Translations under genes and position numbers: made by a program
The notes under the pieces: model-generated
The model's input: only the letters and a program-made list of their open reading frames with translations
Database searches by the model: none
Told to the model about the DNA's origin: nothing
Shown: piece by piece, positions 35,769 to 46,298 of the stretch
Numbering within the stretch: the stretch's first letter is position 1
How the letters are laid out: each line of letters opens with the position of its first letter
From: Bacteroidales bacterium
Lineage (GTDB): Bacteria; Bacteroidota; Bacteroidia; Bacteroidales; UBA6680
NCBI GenBank assembly: GCA_025210735.1
Contig: JAOARD010000069.1
Span: 124,001-188,000, forward strand
Direction: 5' to 3'
DNA length: 64,000 nt

Positions 35769-36968
35769 TTAGGAGTTCCAGTTTTGAGCTAAACCACCTT
35801 TTCCTGTTTCGCGGTAATTTGCTTTAATGTCTTTACCTGTCTCAAGCATTGTCTTTACAACCTGATCAAACGATATCTTATGCGATCCGTCTGAGAAGAA
35901 CGCATAAACTGCACTTTCTCGCGCTTTATCAGCTGCAAAAGCATTACGTTCTATACATGGTATCTGTACATATCCAAGTATAGGATCACACGTAAGTCCC
36001 AGGTAGTGCTCAATACCCATCTCGGCAGCATACTCAATCTGCGATGGCGATCCTCCAAGCAGATATGCCATTGCACCTGACGCCATTGAACATGCAGTTC
36101 CTATCTCGCCCTGGCAACCAACCTCTGCACCAGATATAGATGCATTTGTTTTTACCAACGCACCAATAAGTCCAGCCACGGCAAGAGCTCTTAATATTCT
36201 CGATTCATTTATTCCCTGATTCTCCTCAGCAAAGAATAGTGCAGAAGGAACCACTCCGGAAGCTCCACACGTAGGAGCAGTAACTATTTTACCTCCATTA
36301 GCATTCTCTTCAGAAACTGCCAGTGCATAAGCAAATATGGTTCCTTTATGGTGTATGTCGTGTACAGCCAGACTTGCTTTTGTGTGATATGAAGATGCTT
36401 TCCTGTTTAGATTCAACGGACCCGGAAGCACACCTTCATTGTCGAGCCCGTTTTTAATAGTATCCTTCATTATCTTCCAGATATCTCTTAAAAAGTCCCA
36501 GATATCGTCATCTTCATGTAGTTGAACATACTCCCAGAACGATCGACCCTCAGTTTTACACCAGTCAAGAATTTCATCCATAGTGGTTAGCGGATATATA
36601 TCTTTAAACTCACTAAGTCTGCCATCTTCATCCTTAAGCTCACCGCCACCAACGCTATACACTTTCCAACTATCAATACTCTTTTTGTCATCAGTAAAAG
36701 CTTCTAAGGTCATTCCGTTTGGGTGGAGTGGAAGTTCCTCTTCATCTTTCCAGATAATATCTGTACGTTCTTTACCAAGAATTTTTTCAATGGCAACATC
36801 GGTCTGGTGTCCGCGTCCTGTTGCAGCCAAACTACCATAAAGTGTTACAACAAATCTACTTGCCGAGTTATTCTTTTCAAGGAATATCTCAGCTGCTCTG
36901 CTTGGTCCAATTGTATGTGAACTTGAAGGACCGTATCCTACTTTAAAAATAGTTTTTATTGACTGCAT
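35769..36968 (-). CDS. sdaA: L-serine ammonia-lyase, iron-sulfur dependent
   Basis: This 399-residue single-chain enzyme deaminates L-serine to pyruvate and ammonia using a [4Fe-4S] cluster. The beta domain comes first (GPSSSHTIGPSRAAEIF, about 11-27) and the alpha domain second. The latter carries cluster cysteines in APTCGASGVVPSALF, GCQGEIGTACSMA and LTCDPI. Length is normal for the fused bacterial form. It sits 12 nt after the SLOG-family gene in a minus-strand operon. Confidence 0.93.
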   Translation of the reverse strand: MQSIKTIFKVGYGPSSSHTIGPSRAAEIFLEKNNSASRFVVTLYGSLAATGRGHQTDVAIEKILGKERTDIIWKDEEELPLHPNGMTLEAFTDDKKSIDSWKVYSVGGGELKDEDGRLSEFKDIYPLTTMDEILDWCKTEGRSFWEYVQLHEDDDIWDFLRDIWKIMKDTIKNGLDNEGVLPGPLNLNRKASSYHTKASLAVHDIHHKGTIFAYALAVSEENANGGKIVTAPTCGASGVVPSALFFAEENQGINESRILRALAVAGLIGALVKTNASISGAEVGCQGEIGTACSMASGAMAYLLGGSPSQIEYAAEMGIEHYLGLTCDPILGYVQIPCIERNAFAADKARESAVYAFFSDGSHKISFDQVVKTMLETGKDIKANYRETGKGGLAQNWNS

Positions 36969-36980
36969 AATGTTTTTGTT

Positions 36981-37460
36981 CTATAGTTTATCTAATAACC
37001 AGTTTACACCATCTTCTGGTCTGTCTGTTTTATATCCGTTATCAACTGCAATCTCATCGGCAGCACCTCCTGATCCTGCAATAGAGACTATCTTTACACC
37101 TCTTTTTTTCATTTGTTCAATCAGAGATTTGGTACCCGGACCACCACCAATAACAACAGCAGCATCGCATACCTCTGCAATCTTATTGTGTTTGTCATTT
37201 GATGTCTTTACCCGAATAATATCGTCGTAAAGATTAGTGGATTTTGGTTTTATATCCTCTGAGAGGATTACCATTGTTTTACCATTCTCTGACTTTGCAG
37301 CACTTAGTGCCTCATTAAATGTACCTTCCAGGTTACCTGTTACAACCGTAATTCCGGCTTTTGATAACTCTCGTGCAGCAATACGCGAAAGCTTAAGGTT
37401 TTTTTCTGGTACATTTACCCCGTATCCAAGGATACATACTTTTTTTGTGTTATTTTCCAT
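36981..37460 (-). CDS. SLOG-superfamily (TIGR00725/LOG-like) nucleotide-binding protein
   Basis: This 159-residue Rossmann-like protein has the SLOG/lysine-decarboxylase-like pattern: VCILGYGVNVPEKN at the N-terminus, GNLEGTFNEAL in place of the usual GG-x-x-GxM segment and VIGGGPGTKSLIEQM near residue 111. Members bind nucleotides or nucleotide-derived ligands; LOG proteins release cytokinin-like nucleobases. The catalytic R/E pattern of true LOG enzymes (PGGxGTxxE) is not intact here, so activity is uncertain. It is closely followed by sdaA (12 nt). Confidence 0.65.
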   Translation of the reverse strand: MENNTKKVCILGYGVNVPEKNLKLSRIAARELSKAGITVVTGNLEGTFNEALSAAKSENGKTMVILSEDIKPKSTNLYDDIIRVKTSNDKHNKIAEVCDAAVVIGGGPGTKSLIEQMKKRGVKIVSIAGSGGAADEIAVDNGYKTDRPEDGVNWLLDKL

Positions 37461-37493
37461 TTTGTTGATATAGTAGAAGTAAACAAGGTGTGT

Positions 37494-39524
37494 TTACCTT
37501 AGTTTTGTCGTATCTGCTATACCAAATTTATCATTTTTTACGATAGTATCAATGTCTGTTTTAACTTTTGGAACCTGTTTAACCTCAATTTTTTTACATA
37601 ACTCCTCCTTCTTATTACAAATAAAAGATAGGTTACGATCAATGTTTCTGGGCAGAGTATTAAGTTTGTTTATATACTCTTTAATAATTTCAATCTCTTT
37701 ATTATCAACATCAATTTTTATTAATGAGTTAAGATTTTCAATATCTCTTACAATCTCAAGGTATTTTTTCTTTAGTAATTTTATGCTTTGAGGTATTACA
37801 GAATCTCTCTCAACAATATCAAAGTTTGCTTTCAGAATATCACGTTTGTCCCAATAGTCAAACATCTTATTCTCTACCTCCTGTAAAAGGCTGTCTTTTT
37901 TAATAAGTAGTACTTTCTTTGTGAACTCACTAAGATTCTTGTTGTATTCAGAAATAACAATCTTACCCTCTTCGCGGCATAATACACAGTTTGTTTTGTT
38001 TATCTTCTCTTGTATCTTATCTCTGAATACATTGTTCTTTGGCTCTGCATGTTTGCTCTCTAGCTGATATAGATCTGATTTAAAGAACTTGTTGTAATGG
38101 TTCTGCTCAAGAATCTCAACATACTTTACTATTGTCTGCCCGGTCGATGATTTCTTTATCTCATTTTCAGGGAATACATCAATGAATCTGATATCTCTCA
38201 GAAAGTTCTCTGTTGACATTGAATCCAGCTTTGATATGTTTGTCTCTTCCAGTTTAGATAGAGAGTTAATCATATCTTTTGCCGATTTAAGGTTATGATC
38301 GTTCTCAAGATACAGGTTTGTAAAACCAAGAATCGATTTATACTCAGACCTGAATACCATACGATATGTACTGTTCTTTTTGTACTTAAACTCTATCTGT
38401 TTAAACTGATCTACTATCTGCTTGTAGAACTGCAAAACCTTATATAACGACAGGTATATAGCATCACCATTTCCGGTTTTATAGTTCAGGTTATACATCT
38501 CAAGGTTACTCTTAAGATGAGCAAATAGTGTTATAAACGCTATAAAATCTTTCTCTTGTCTGTATGTCTCAGTATTAATAAGGCCTGATCTGAAATCGCT
38601 CTCAATTTTTAATTTACGCTTTTCTATTGCGGCAAAGGTAATCTCATCGCCCGATACCTCCTCCATTCGGTATAACGACTTATAGTTTGCTACAACCAAC
38701 AGAGGGTATCGTTTGTAGTTTATTACAGAGTCTAACCTCTCACGATTTATTGACGGGTTCTTTTTACCTGCAAAGAATGCATGCATCCTTTCTCTGTCTA
38801 GCTTAACTGGATGACTCTTGTTTGTATTAAGCTCATAAATTTTTATAGAGTGCAGACGGGTATCAAAATTGTTCTGCTCAAACAGTCGGATTGATGAGCT
38901 AAAGTGGTATTCACGTTTCTGCGAACTATTTTCCATGAAGTTCCCGAACTCACCAACAATAGATAGTAATGCCTTTGAAGGATTTGTGATATTTGATATG
39001 TTCTGCAATTGTTGTGCAATAAGACGTATTAGCTGATCGCTGTTACTATCGGTTATTGCTTTTACATCAATCTCAGCATCAATGTAATCTTTAGCAGTGT
39101 ATAGTGGCAGATTATCAATTATCCTTATATGATCAATCTGCTTATTAACGTACTTTGCAAAGTGCTCTTTATCGCCTTGTTGAGCCTGAAAATTATATAG
39201 CGGATATGTTATATCCTGATTGCCAAAGAAGCTGACATTCTTAAGTTTTGCTGATATAAACAGATACTCTAGTTTCTCTCTCTCTAACTTACTTTTGCGC
39301 CTTCTTCTTTTACGTCCCTTACGTGTTACATTCAGTTCGTTAATAAGTTTTGCGAATTGTGGGGCGTTAAACAGATAAATATCTGTTGACAGATATTGCC
39401 ACTCAGTTGTAAAGTTAAAGCTTGTAGTATCTGAGTACACAAGCCTTGGTGTGATATCTTTTTGTGCGTTTGCATAAAAAGGTATAACTATTATAAAAGC
39501 AACAGAGAGTAAAAATTTGTTCAT
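37494..39524 (-). CDS. Large exported protein of unknown function
   Basis: This 676-residue protein has a clear signal peptide (about 1-20, ending ANAQ). It is lysine- and asparagine-rich, largely helical with long coiled-coil stretches, has a very basic patch near residues 69-80 (RKGRKRRRRKSKLER) and one CxxC (CVLCREE) about 530 residues in. I do not recognise the family. A -7 element lies about 45 nt upstream with a small GCCGG/CCGGC hairpin at the expected transcript start, and the SLOG gene follows 33 nt downstream, so it may head the operon running to apt. Confidence 0.6.
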   Translation of the reverse strand: MNKFLLSVAFIIVIPFYANAQKDITPRLVYSDTTSFNFTTEWQYLSTDIYLFNAPQFAKLINELNVTRKGRKRRRRKSKLEREKLEYLFISAKLKNVSFFGNQDITYPLYNFQAQQGDKEHFAKYVNKQIDHIRIIDNLPLYTAKDYIDAEIDVKAITDSNSDQLIRLIAQQLQNISNITNPSKALLSIVGEFGNFMENSSQKREYHFSSSIRLFEQNNFDTRLHSIKIYELNTNKSHPVKLDRERMHAFFAGKKNPSINRERLDSVINYKRYPLLVVANYKSLYRMEEVSGDEITFAAIEKRKLKIESDFRSGLINTETYRQEKDFIAFITLFAHLKSNLEMYNLNYKTGNGDAIYLSLYKVLQFYKQIVDQFKQIEFKYKKNSTYRMVFRSEYKSILGFTNLYLENDHNLKSAKDMINSLSKLEETNISKLDSMSTENFLRDIRFIDVFPENEIKKSSTGQTIVKYVEILEQNHYNKFFKSDLYQLESKHAEPKNNVFRDKIQEKINKTNCVLCREEGKIVISEYNKNLSEFTKKVLLIKKDSLLQEVENKMFDYWDKRDILKANFDIVERDSVIPQSIKLLKKKYLEIVRDIENLNSLIKIDVDNKEIEIIKEYINKLNTLPRNIDRNLSFICNKKEELCKKIEVKQVPKVKTDIDTIVKNDKFGIADTTKLR

Positions 39525-39567
39525 ATTCGTAAACTTTAGAATAAATGCCGGGCATAAAAGTCCGGCT

Positions 39568-39575
39568 CAAAAGTA
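39568..39575 (-). promoter_or_regulatory. -7 element TACTTTTG upstream of the 37494-39524 gene
   Basis: The minus strand matches TAnnTTTG 44 nt before the ATG at 39524. A GCCGG (39547-39551)/CCGGC (39562-39566) hairpin would lie at the very 5' end of the transcript. Confidence 0.4.
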
Positions 39576-39603
39576 ACGAATTTTACTGATATTGCCGGAT
39601 CTT

Positions 39604-40176
39604 TCAATCCTCATAAGAATTCTCAAGAAGATGCAATGGTTCTCCTTTTGTATTGGCCTCTACAAAGTTGATGCCGTTATTATTCCATTCTGTAAGTATA
39701 GATCTTAACAAATTTTTATGATCTTCAGATTTTATTAAAAATTCGTACCTGTGTTTCTGTTCGTCGCAACTAAAACCAATTATATTACGATTACCCGGTA
39801 ACATCAGTAGTGGAACTCTGTAATGACTATATATAACATTTATATTTTCTATATCCTCTAGCTTGAATTTGCGGGCAATATCTTTTGTAACCACTTCTAT
39901 ACTATCGTTATATATATTCAGGCTGCCTTTCTTTTTAACAAAACCTTTTATTCTGTATATTAATAGTATAAGTGATATTGCAAGGAATACTACTGTAGAT
40001 ATCCATACAACACTTGTAATCTTCTCTGACCCAGTAGGCGAATATTGTAATACCTGATTGTATATAAGAACATTGAATACTGCCCATACAAAAAATACTG
40101 TTATAAGAACCTTTGTAATACTAAGCTTTCTTGTAATGTTATGACTAATAATGTCTGTTGTAAACGTAGAATTCAT
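39604..40176 (-). CDS. Two-TM membrane protein of unknown function
   Basis: This 190-residue protein has two membrane segments (about 20-40 and 56-76), followed by a soluble domain of about 110 residues with alternating strands (GSLNIYNDSIEVVTKDIARKF), which recalls bacterial PH-like domains after a TM hairpin. That assignment is tentative. It lies 17 nt after the GNAT-like gene and is likely cotranscribed with it. Confidence 0.6.
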   Translation of the reverse strand: MNSTFTTDIISHNITRKLSITKVLITVFFVWAVFNVLIYNQVLQYSPTGSEKITSVVWISTVVFLAISLILLIYRIKGFVKKKGSLNIYNDSIEVVTKDIARKFKLEDIENINVIYSHYRVPLLMLPGNRNIIGFSCDEQKHRYEFLIKSEDHKNLLRSILTEWNNNGINFVEANTKGEPLHLLENSYED

Positions 40177-40193
40177 AATTATCTGTTAATATG

Positions 40194-41357
40194 TTATTTA
40201 TTTACCTTTTCGGCTCTTTTAAACTCCTGTTCCTGGTTGAATATGTATTTATATGTAATATGTTTTTTAATAACTTTGGTACCAATTTGTTCACAAATTT
40301 TCATCATAGTAGGATTAAAGTCACCTATCCAGTTCAACTCAAGATCTGTATACGGAAAACTTTTTTTACGTGCCTCTTTGGCAAATGCATTAATCATATA
40401 CCCGTGTAATCCTTTGCGCTGATGTTCTGGTATTATACCAAATATTAACCCTACAGCTTTTTTGGGTCTGTTTAATAATTTTAAATCCAGTACAAATCTA
40501 ATCTTATTAATAAAATTCATCTTCCCGTTTAGTTTTTTTACTGTATTGTTTATGTCAGGAATCATTATAAAGAATGCAACGGGATTATTATTGTGGTATG
40601 CAAAATAGGTAAGTTTGGTATCTAATATTGGTTTAAGCGATTTCATTAGAGATTTAACATGTATTGCAGACATTTTTTGTACCCCCGGAAATGTAGCCCA
40701 TGCTCTATTAAAAACCTCCATAAAATCAAGAGAGTATTTATCTCTGTTTTTTTTGTTAATACTCTCAATATGAAATGCCGGATTATTCTCAATACGTTTT
40801 GCTTTTTCTGCAAATGAAGGATCTAGTGTTCCTCCGGCAATCTCTCTATGGTATGTATACTGGTTAAAGAAGTTCTTAAACCCATAGTTTTCAAACAGGT
40901 TTATGTAGTATGGAGGATTATAGTTAACCGTATAATTTGGTTGTGTAAATCCCTCAACAAGTAACCCCCACCATTTATCTCTATCGCCAAGATTTATTGG
41001 TCCTGTCATAGATTCGGCACCTTTTTCTGATAACCAATCTTTTGCAGTATTAAATAGTATGTTTGCTAACTCTTGTGAGTTTATGCATTCAAAAAAACCT
41101 ATACCTCCATCAATCCCTTTCTTTGATGGAGTACAGAATGCGGCAATACGGCCAACAGGTTGTTTCTCTTTATATGCAACCCATAGCATATACTCACTTT
41201 TACGCAATTGTTTATTTGTATCTTTATCAAATACTGCCAGTATATCTTTGTCAAGCGGACGAACCCAGTTTTTGTCATTTTTATAGATATTAACCGGCAC
41301 TTTTAGAAAATCTTTTATCTGATTCTGGTTTTCTACGTATTGTACAGTTATATTCAT
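40194..41357 (-). CDS. GNAT-fold protein (large Bacteroidota family)
   Basis: This 387-residue cytoplasmic protein has an N-terminal part with YKEKQPVGRIAAFCTP and a GPINLGDRDKWWGLLVEG segment. Its C-terminal half resembles a GNAT acetyltransferase domain (KAVGLIFGIIPEHQRKGLHGYMI matches the acetyl-CoA loop Q/RxxGxG/A). The family is common in Bacteroidota and uncharacterised as far as I know. Substrate unknown. It is divergent from the lipoprotein gene at 41466, with 108 nt between starts. Confidence 0.75.
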   Translation of the reverse strand: MNITVQYVENQNQIKDFLKVPVNIYKNDKNWVRPLDKDILAVFDKDTNKQLRKSEYMLWVAYKEKQPVGRIAAFCTPSKKGIDGGIGFFECINSQELANILFNTAKDWLSEKGAESMTGPINLGDRDKWWGLLVEGFTQPNYTVNYNPPYYINLFENYGFKNFFNQYTYHREIAGGTLDPSFAEKAKRIENNPAFHIESINKKNRDKYSLDFMEVFNRAWATFPGVQKMSAIHVKSLMKSLKPILDTKLTYFAYHNNNPVAFFIMIPDINNTVKKLNGKMNFINKIRFVLDLKLLNRPKKAVGLIFGIIPEHQRKGLHGYMINAFAKEARKKSFPYTDLELNWIGDFNPTMMKICEQIGTKVIKKHITYKYIFNQEQEFKRAEKVNK

Positions 41358-41414
41358 TGGCTCTATTTGGTTAAACAGATATAAATATATGAAAAAACTT
41401 TACCTAAAGGTGAA

Positions 41415-41445
41415 TTGGAGTGTGTATACATTCTTTTTATCTTTG
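41415..41445 (+). promoter_or_regulatory. Strong Bacteroidota promoter for the 41466 lipoprotein gene
   Basis: TTGG (41415-41418) and TATCTTTG (41438-41445) are 19 nt apart, an almost ideal -33/-7 pair and the best in the window. The ATG is 20 nt downstream. Confidence 0.6.
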
Positions 41446-41465
41446 TGTATTACAATTAGAATTAT

Positions 41466-44018
41466 ATGAGAACCAATATATTTACCACGTTAATAGCAAC
41501 TGTACTACTGTTTACCTCATGCAATCTGGTAAACGATAAACCAAAAACTGATATTTTTAAGACAATCCCCGATAACTCAATTGTTATAATTGATATTAAT
41601 GATGTTACTTCTGTAAACGAGGATCTGTTTAATAATAACATATGGAATAGTATTCCGGAGACAAATCTTAAGAGAACTGTACAAGAGGCTACATATGTTA
41701 TTGAGAGGGCTGATAGTTTATCTGTGTTATATAAATCGTTAATGAGTTTGCATGCTTACGGACGACAGAATAGTAATTTTATCTTCTATATTCAAACCAA
41801 GGAGTTTATAAGCAAGAGTGATGTTGAGAATTTATCGGCAGATATTTTTAGAGGCAATATTAATAGAGCAGCAGATTATAATGGTAATAAGGTATACAGG
41901 TGTAAGAATAATAATAATGTTACCACTTGGTTTATTACAGTTAAAGATGATATTCTAATATTCACAAAACATGAACAGCTTTTAAAAAAATCTATCAGAG
42001 AGTATGATGTAAACAAAGATGCTGTTAAGTTAAGCGGATTGAAAAACGCTGTACGTACTGCAGGAAGTCATTCTTCTGTTAATATATATATACATTTTCC
42101 TTCAGTAAGTGGAGTTATTGCTAAGAAACATCGTAAAGGAAAAGGTTCAGTAGCAGATTTTATAATAGCAAATGGAGACTGGTGTGAGTTAGATTTATCT
42201 GTTAAAGATGATGCTCTTGTTTTAAACGGATTCACAAATATATCAGACAAAAAGAAATCGGTATTAGGAACTCTTTTAAAACAAAGTAATCACACACTTA
42301 CTTACAATAGTGTTTTGCCTATGTCAGCAAGAAGTTTTTGTGGTGTATGGCTTGATAACCAAGAACTGTTTTTATCTGATAAATTTAGTGCAGGAAATAC
42401 AACGACTACTAAAATCGATAGCATTATCAGTGTTATAATAAAAGATCATATTAAAGAAGAAATGGTTTATGCACAGATAGGTGGTAAAAATCAAAAAATA
42501 CCCGACGATGTTATTATATTTAGTTTAAAGAGCCCATCCGTAACCTCTGAACTTATAGAGAGTCAGTTGGAGGGGATATGTGAAGAGACTACTGTTACAT
42601 CTTTTATGGGAAATAAATATAAAGGATATGATATTTTAGGACGTTCGTCGTTGACTAAATGGTTTGCTCCGGATTCTTTAATTACAGCAGTTATATTTAA
42701 GGATTATTTTGTGGCCTCAGGTTCTGGTGTTGCAATAAAAACAGTTATAGACGATTATGAGTCTGGATCAGTGAGAGAGAAGTCTGCTTTTACTGAAAAA
42801 GAAAATACGCACTCATCAGGAAAGAGCTCTGTTGATCTGGTTACCAACTCGCTTAAGTATATTGGTATCAACATTCCGTTGATGATAAAATGGCAGATTA
42901 TAACAGATGATAATCATCTGTATAATAACATTATACTCTCAGAAGAACCTGTTGCTAAAAAGCATACAAAGAGGTTAAATGAGATAAATATAAAACTGGA
43001 TACTTTGTCTGTCTTCACTCCGGCAGTTGTAAAAAACCATAAGAACAGAGGTGTAATAGAACTGTTTTGTCAGGACAATAATAACTCTATATATCTTGTT
43101 TCAGATAAAGGAAAAATCCTCTGGAAAAGAGATGTTTCAGGCGATATACTAAGTGCTATTTATCAGGTAGATGTATATAAAAACAATAAGTTGCAGTATC
43201 TCTTTAATACCAAAGATTTTATCTATATAATTGATCGTAACGGAAACAATGTTGATGGATATCCGGTTAGAATAAAAGGAGGAGCATCAGCTGGTTTATC
43301 TCTGTTTGATTATGATAAAAACAGAAAGTACAGATATTTTGTTCCGGGTATTAATAAAAAGCTTATGGTGTTTGATATAAAGGGTAAGAAAGTAAAGGGT
43401 TGGAAATATTCTAATACCGAGAGCAAACTTAATTATCCGATAAAACACTTTGTAAGTAATAAGAAAGATTATATTGTTTTTGCAGATAAAAACAGGGTAT
43501 ACATGCTTAACAGACGAGGCGAAGAGAGAGTTAAGATAGGTAAACCCTTTTCAAAGCCAATTAATAACGACCTGTTTATTAGTAAAAACAAAGATAATTT
43601 GACTCTTATTACGTCAGATGTTACTAATAATATTATATCTGTTGATATTAATGGTAAAATTCATGAGATGTTTACTGTAGAGAATGATATTGAATCTGCT
43701 CCTGTAATAGTTGATATTGATAGTGATTCTGATTTTGATGTTATTAGTTGTAACGATAATACCATTTACATATACGATTCAAATGGTGATGATCGTAAAC
43801 TTATTGAGATTGAAGATATAAATGTTACTGACGTGAATATTCTGTATTCAGACAAAGAGATGTTTTTTATTGAGTGTCTGGATAGTGAGAGTAAAAAGAG
43901 ATTTATAGTAAATAATAAGGGAGAAATAATAAAAAAAGATCAATTTGCAGTTAAGCCTCCACTTAAGGTGTACAGGGGTAGTAACAAGAATACGGTCTTT
44001 TATAAGTTATCCAGTTGA
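41466..44018 (+). CDS. Large lipoprotein with C-terminal beta-propeller-like repeats
   Basis: This 850-residue protein has a lipoprotein signal (LLFTSC, Cys19). The N-terminal 480 residues resemble DUF3352-type surface proteins (TDIFKTIPDNSIVIIDIND). The C-terminal part has repeated beta strands of PQQ/FG-GAP character, for example APVIVDIDSDSDFDVISC with a calcium-binding-like acidic loop, and GNNVDGYPVRIKGG. It is probably anchored on the outer membrane or facing the periplasm. Function is unknown. The next gene, another lipoprotein, starts 82 nt downstream on the same strand. Confidence 0.7.
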   Translation: MRTNIFTTLIATVLLFTSCNLVNDKPKTDIFKTIPDNSIVIIDINDVTSVNEDLFNNNIWNSIPETNLKRTVQEATYVIERADSLSVLYKSLMSLHAYGRQNSNFIFYIQTKEFISKSDVENLSADIFRGNINRAADYNGNKVYRCKNNNNVTTWFITVKDDILIFTKHEQLLKKSIREYDVNKDAVKLSGLKNAVRTAGSHSSVNIYIHFPSVSGVIAKKHRKGKGSVADFIIANGDWCELDLSVKDDALVLNGFTNISDKKKSVLGTLLKQSNHTLTYNSVLPMSARSFCGVWLDNQELFLSDKFSAGNTTTTKIDSIISVIIKDHIKEEMVYAQIGGKNQKIPDDVIIFSLKSPSVTSELIESQLEGICEETTVTSFMGNKYKGYDILGRSSLTKWFAPDSLITAVIFKDYFVASGSGVAIKTVIDDYESGSVREKSAFTEKENTHSSGKSSVDLVTNSLKYIGINIPLMIKWQIITDDNHLYNNIILSEEPVAKKHTKRLNEINIKLDTLSVFTPAVVKNHKNRGVIELFCQDNNNSIYLVSDKGKILWKRDVSGDILSAIYQVDVYKNNKLQYLFNTKDFIYIIDRNGNNVDGYPVRIKGGASAGLSLFDYDKNRKYRYFVPGINKKLMVFDIKGKKVKGWKYSNTESKLNYPIKHFVSNKKDYIVFADKNRVYMLNRRGEERVKIGKPFSKPINNDLFISKNKDNLTLITSDVTNNIISVDINGKIHEMFTVENDIESAPVIVDIDSDSDFDVISCNDNTIYIYDSNGDDRKLIEIEDINVTDVNILYSDKEMFFIECLDSESKKRFIVNNKGEIIKKDQFAVKPPLKVYRGSNKNTVFYKLSS

Positions 44019-44100
44019 TTATAAAATATTTATTTTTTTTGTTCTAATACTGGACTTTTTACATAGAATGTCTTAAATTGTATGTAAAACGTTTAAAACC

Positions 44101-46209
44101 ATGCGGAACATTGTAATATTTTTACTGTTACTTACCTTTATTTTATCATCATCGTGTGTTAAAGAAAAGTTCGATGGTGAAACATTTGGTAAGGATAATC
44201 ATCTTTCTCCAAAGGTTGATTTGGCTCTAGTTTATGGCTCTCTTACTCCAAAAGATCTTTTTGATCAATACTCTGACTCTATAAAGCTGACACCAGATGA
44301 TGGTTTTGGAATAACGACTCTGGTATACAGAAGTGATAACTTTGCAACAATAACATCTTCTGATTATATAAATATATCTACTCAGGCGAGTTCAACAGTT
44401 GCATTTGCTAACCATTCATTACCTGAATATACCTTTGATCCTATATCAATATCGTTATATGATATTAAACTGAATTCAACAACAACACCCTCATATTATA
44501 GCCAGCTTGTAAATGGTGCTGTTATTGATATACCGGCACATACCGATTTTGTTGGTCTTAGTGACGGAAACCGATCAGCAGAAACAGATAAGTTTACCTT
44601 TATTGAACTGGCATCAGGAAAATGCGAGGTAACTGCAACAAATAATCTGGATATTCCTGTTACAGTAAAGGCTGAGCTGTGGTCTGGTGGAGAGAAGCTT
44701 GATGAGAGTCCTATTAGTCGTAAACTGGGTGATATGTCGTTTATTCTGACCTCTAGTAATACGGCAGTTAATCAGTTTGACCTTACAGATATTGCTGTAG
44801 GTAAAAAACTATTCCTTAGAAATATACAATATATGTTTGAGGCAAAATCAGGGGTTACTGTTAATTTGTCGTCTAATGTAAGTATAGCGGCTGTAATAAA
44901 GAATGCTATAGCAAAAGAGGCAAATATTGCATCTGAAGCAAAAAAGATATATGATGCAACATACTCTGTTGCTTTACCATTTCCTGACGATGCCAGAATA
45001 TCTATTCTGGAGATGGCAGGAGGAGAGATTAGCATGAAGATTACCAACAATAGCGATATGAGTATAAAATATTATGCTACGCTACCAATGGTAACAAAAT
45101 CTGACGAGGTTCAGAAGGGGGATATAAATATATCAAAGCAGAGTAATAATAATCTTGGGTTTGATCTTACAGGAACCAAGGCAAGGTTTTCATATGTAAC
45201 TACTGGTAATGCTATACAGATTCAACAAAAAATTGAGGTTTTACCAAAAGATGGGTTTGTTCATCTTACAGCAACAGGCAATGCTGTTATTGAGTATACA
45301 ATTACGCATCAATCAAGTGATATTACAAAGGTAGAAGGTTATCTGGGTAAAAAGGTTTACGATGTATCAGAGAAGACAATGAAGATACCATTTTTTGAGC
45401 TTATTCCTGATAATTTAGAGGTAATAACCCCTGTTGCAAAAATATATTATCGTAACAGATTCGGAATACCTATACAAGGAGATTTTAGTATAATAGGAAC
45501 AAATAATAATGGTGATACATATGATCTTGACGAGGGTAAGGATAATTCCGGATTAATAGATTTTGAATACCCTATTTCGCCTTTAGATCCGGTTACTGAG
45601 GTTATAGAGCTTAATGAGACCAATTCAAGGGTAAGAGAGTTTATTACAGGAAAACCAAATAAGGTTACAACAAGTGGTAAAATAACTTTTAATAGCGCAC
45701 AGGATAATACTGTTATGAATAAACTCACACCAACAGATTCATTAACTGTGAGTTTACATTTTGAAATACCTATGTATGTAAAATTTAATAATATAACTCT
45801 CAGGGATACTCTTCCGATGAACTTTACACTTAAAGAGACTGCCGTGCAGGAGATAAATGGAGTATGTATAGTAAAAAATGAGTTTCCGGTAGAGATGTTT
45901 GTTGAATTTATACTTTATGATAAAGTGAATAAACTTGAACTCGGACGACTTGTTCCTAAAAAGATGCTACTTACCAGACCTCCGTTGTTTCCTAGCGGAC
46001 GTGTAGATACATCTAAGGTAGCTGCAAATGAGGTTCCGTTTATTATACCAGAACGTTTGATTGATAAGTTTAAAGAGGCTAATGCAATAATTGTTGAGAT
46101 GAAATCTACAACGCCAGACTGGCCTGAAGGCGGATCAAAATTTTACTCGGACTATAAACTATCATACTATATAGAATTGAGAGACCTTGAACTAGATTTA
46201 AAATTATGA
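44101..46209 (+). CDS. Large lipoprotein of unknown function
   Basis: This 702-residue protein has a lipoprotein signal (LSSSC, Cys19) followed by VKEKFDGETFG. The mature part is beta-rich throughout with no cysteines in the first half and no enzyme motif, compatible with a string of beta-sandwich domains. I do not recognise the family. It lies between two other envelope genes on the same strand; a 177-nt gap with a dispersed repeat follows. Confidence 0.65.
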   Translation: MRNIVIFLLLLTFILSSSCVKEKFDGETFGKDNHLSPKVDLALVYGSLTPKDLFDQYSDSIKLTPDDGFGITTLVYRSDNFATITSSDYINISTQASSTVAFANHSLPEYTFDPISISLYDIKLNSTTTPSYYSQLVNGAVIDIPAHTDFVGLSDGNRSAETDKFTFIELASGKCEVTATNNLDIPVTVKAELWSGGEKLDESPISRKLGDMSFILTSSNTAVNQFDLTDIAVGKKLFLRNIQYMFEAKSGVTVNLSSNVSIAAVIKNAIAKEANIASEAKKIYDATYSVALPFPDDARISILEMAGGEISMKITNNSDMSIKYYATLPMVTKSDEVQKGDINISKQSNNNLGFDLTGTKARFSYVTTGNAIQIQQKIEVLPKDGFVHLTATGNAVIEYTITHQSSDITKVEGYLGKKVYDVSEKTMKIPFFELIPDNLEVITPVAKIYYRNRFGIPIQGDFSIIGTNNNGDTYDLDEGKDNSGLIDFEYPISPLDPVTEVIELNETNSRVREFITGKPNKVTTSGKITFNSAQDNTVMNKLTPTDSLTVSLHFEIPMYVKFNNITLRDTLPMNFTLKETAVQEINGVCIVKNEFPVEMFVEFILYDKVNKLELGRLVPKKMLLTRPPLFPSGRVDTSKVAANEVPFIIPERLIDKFKEANAIIVEMKSTTPDWPEGGSKFYSDYKLSYYIELRDLELDLKL

Positions 46210-46298
46210 AAATTGATGTTGGCACTATTTATTCAGTTAATTACACACACTAAAAGCTGATTTATTCCCGACATCTGATTTATTACTTATAAACAGAT

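Noticed and set aside
36981-37460. Cytokinin-releasing LOG enzyme
   Set aside because: The catalytic PGGxGTxxE motif is not intact (GGGPGTKSLIE), so only the superfamily is called.
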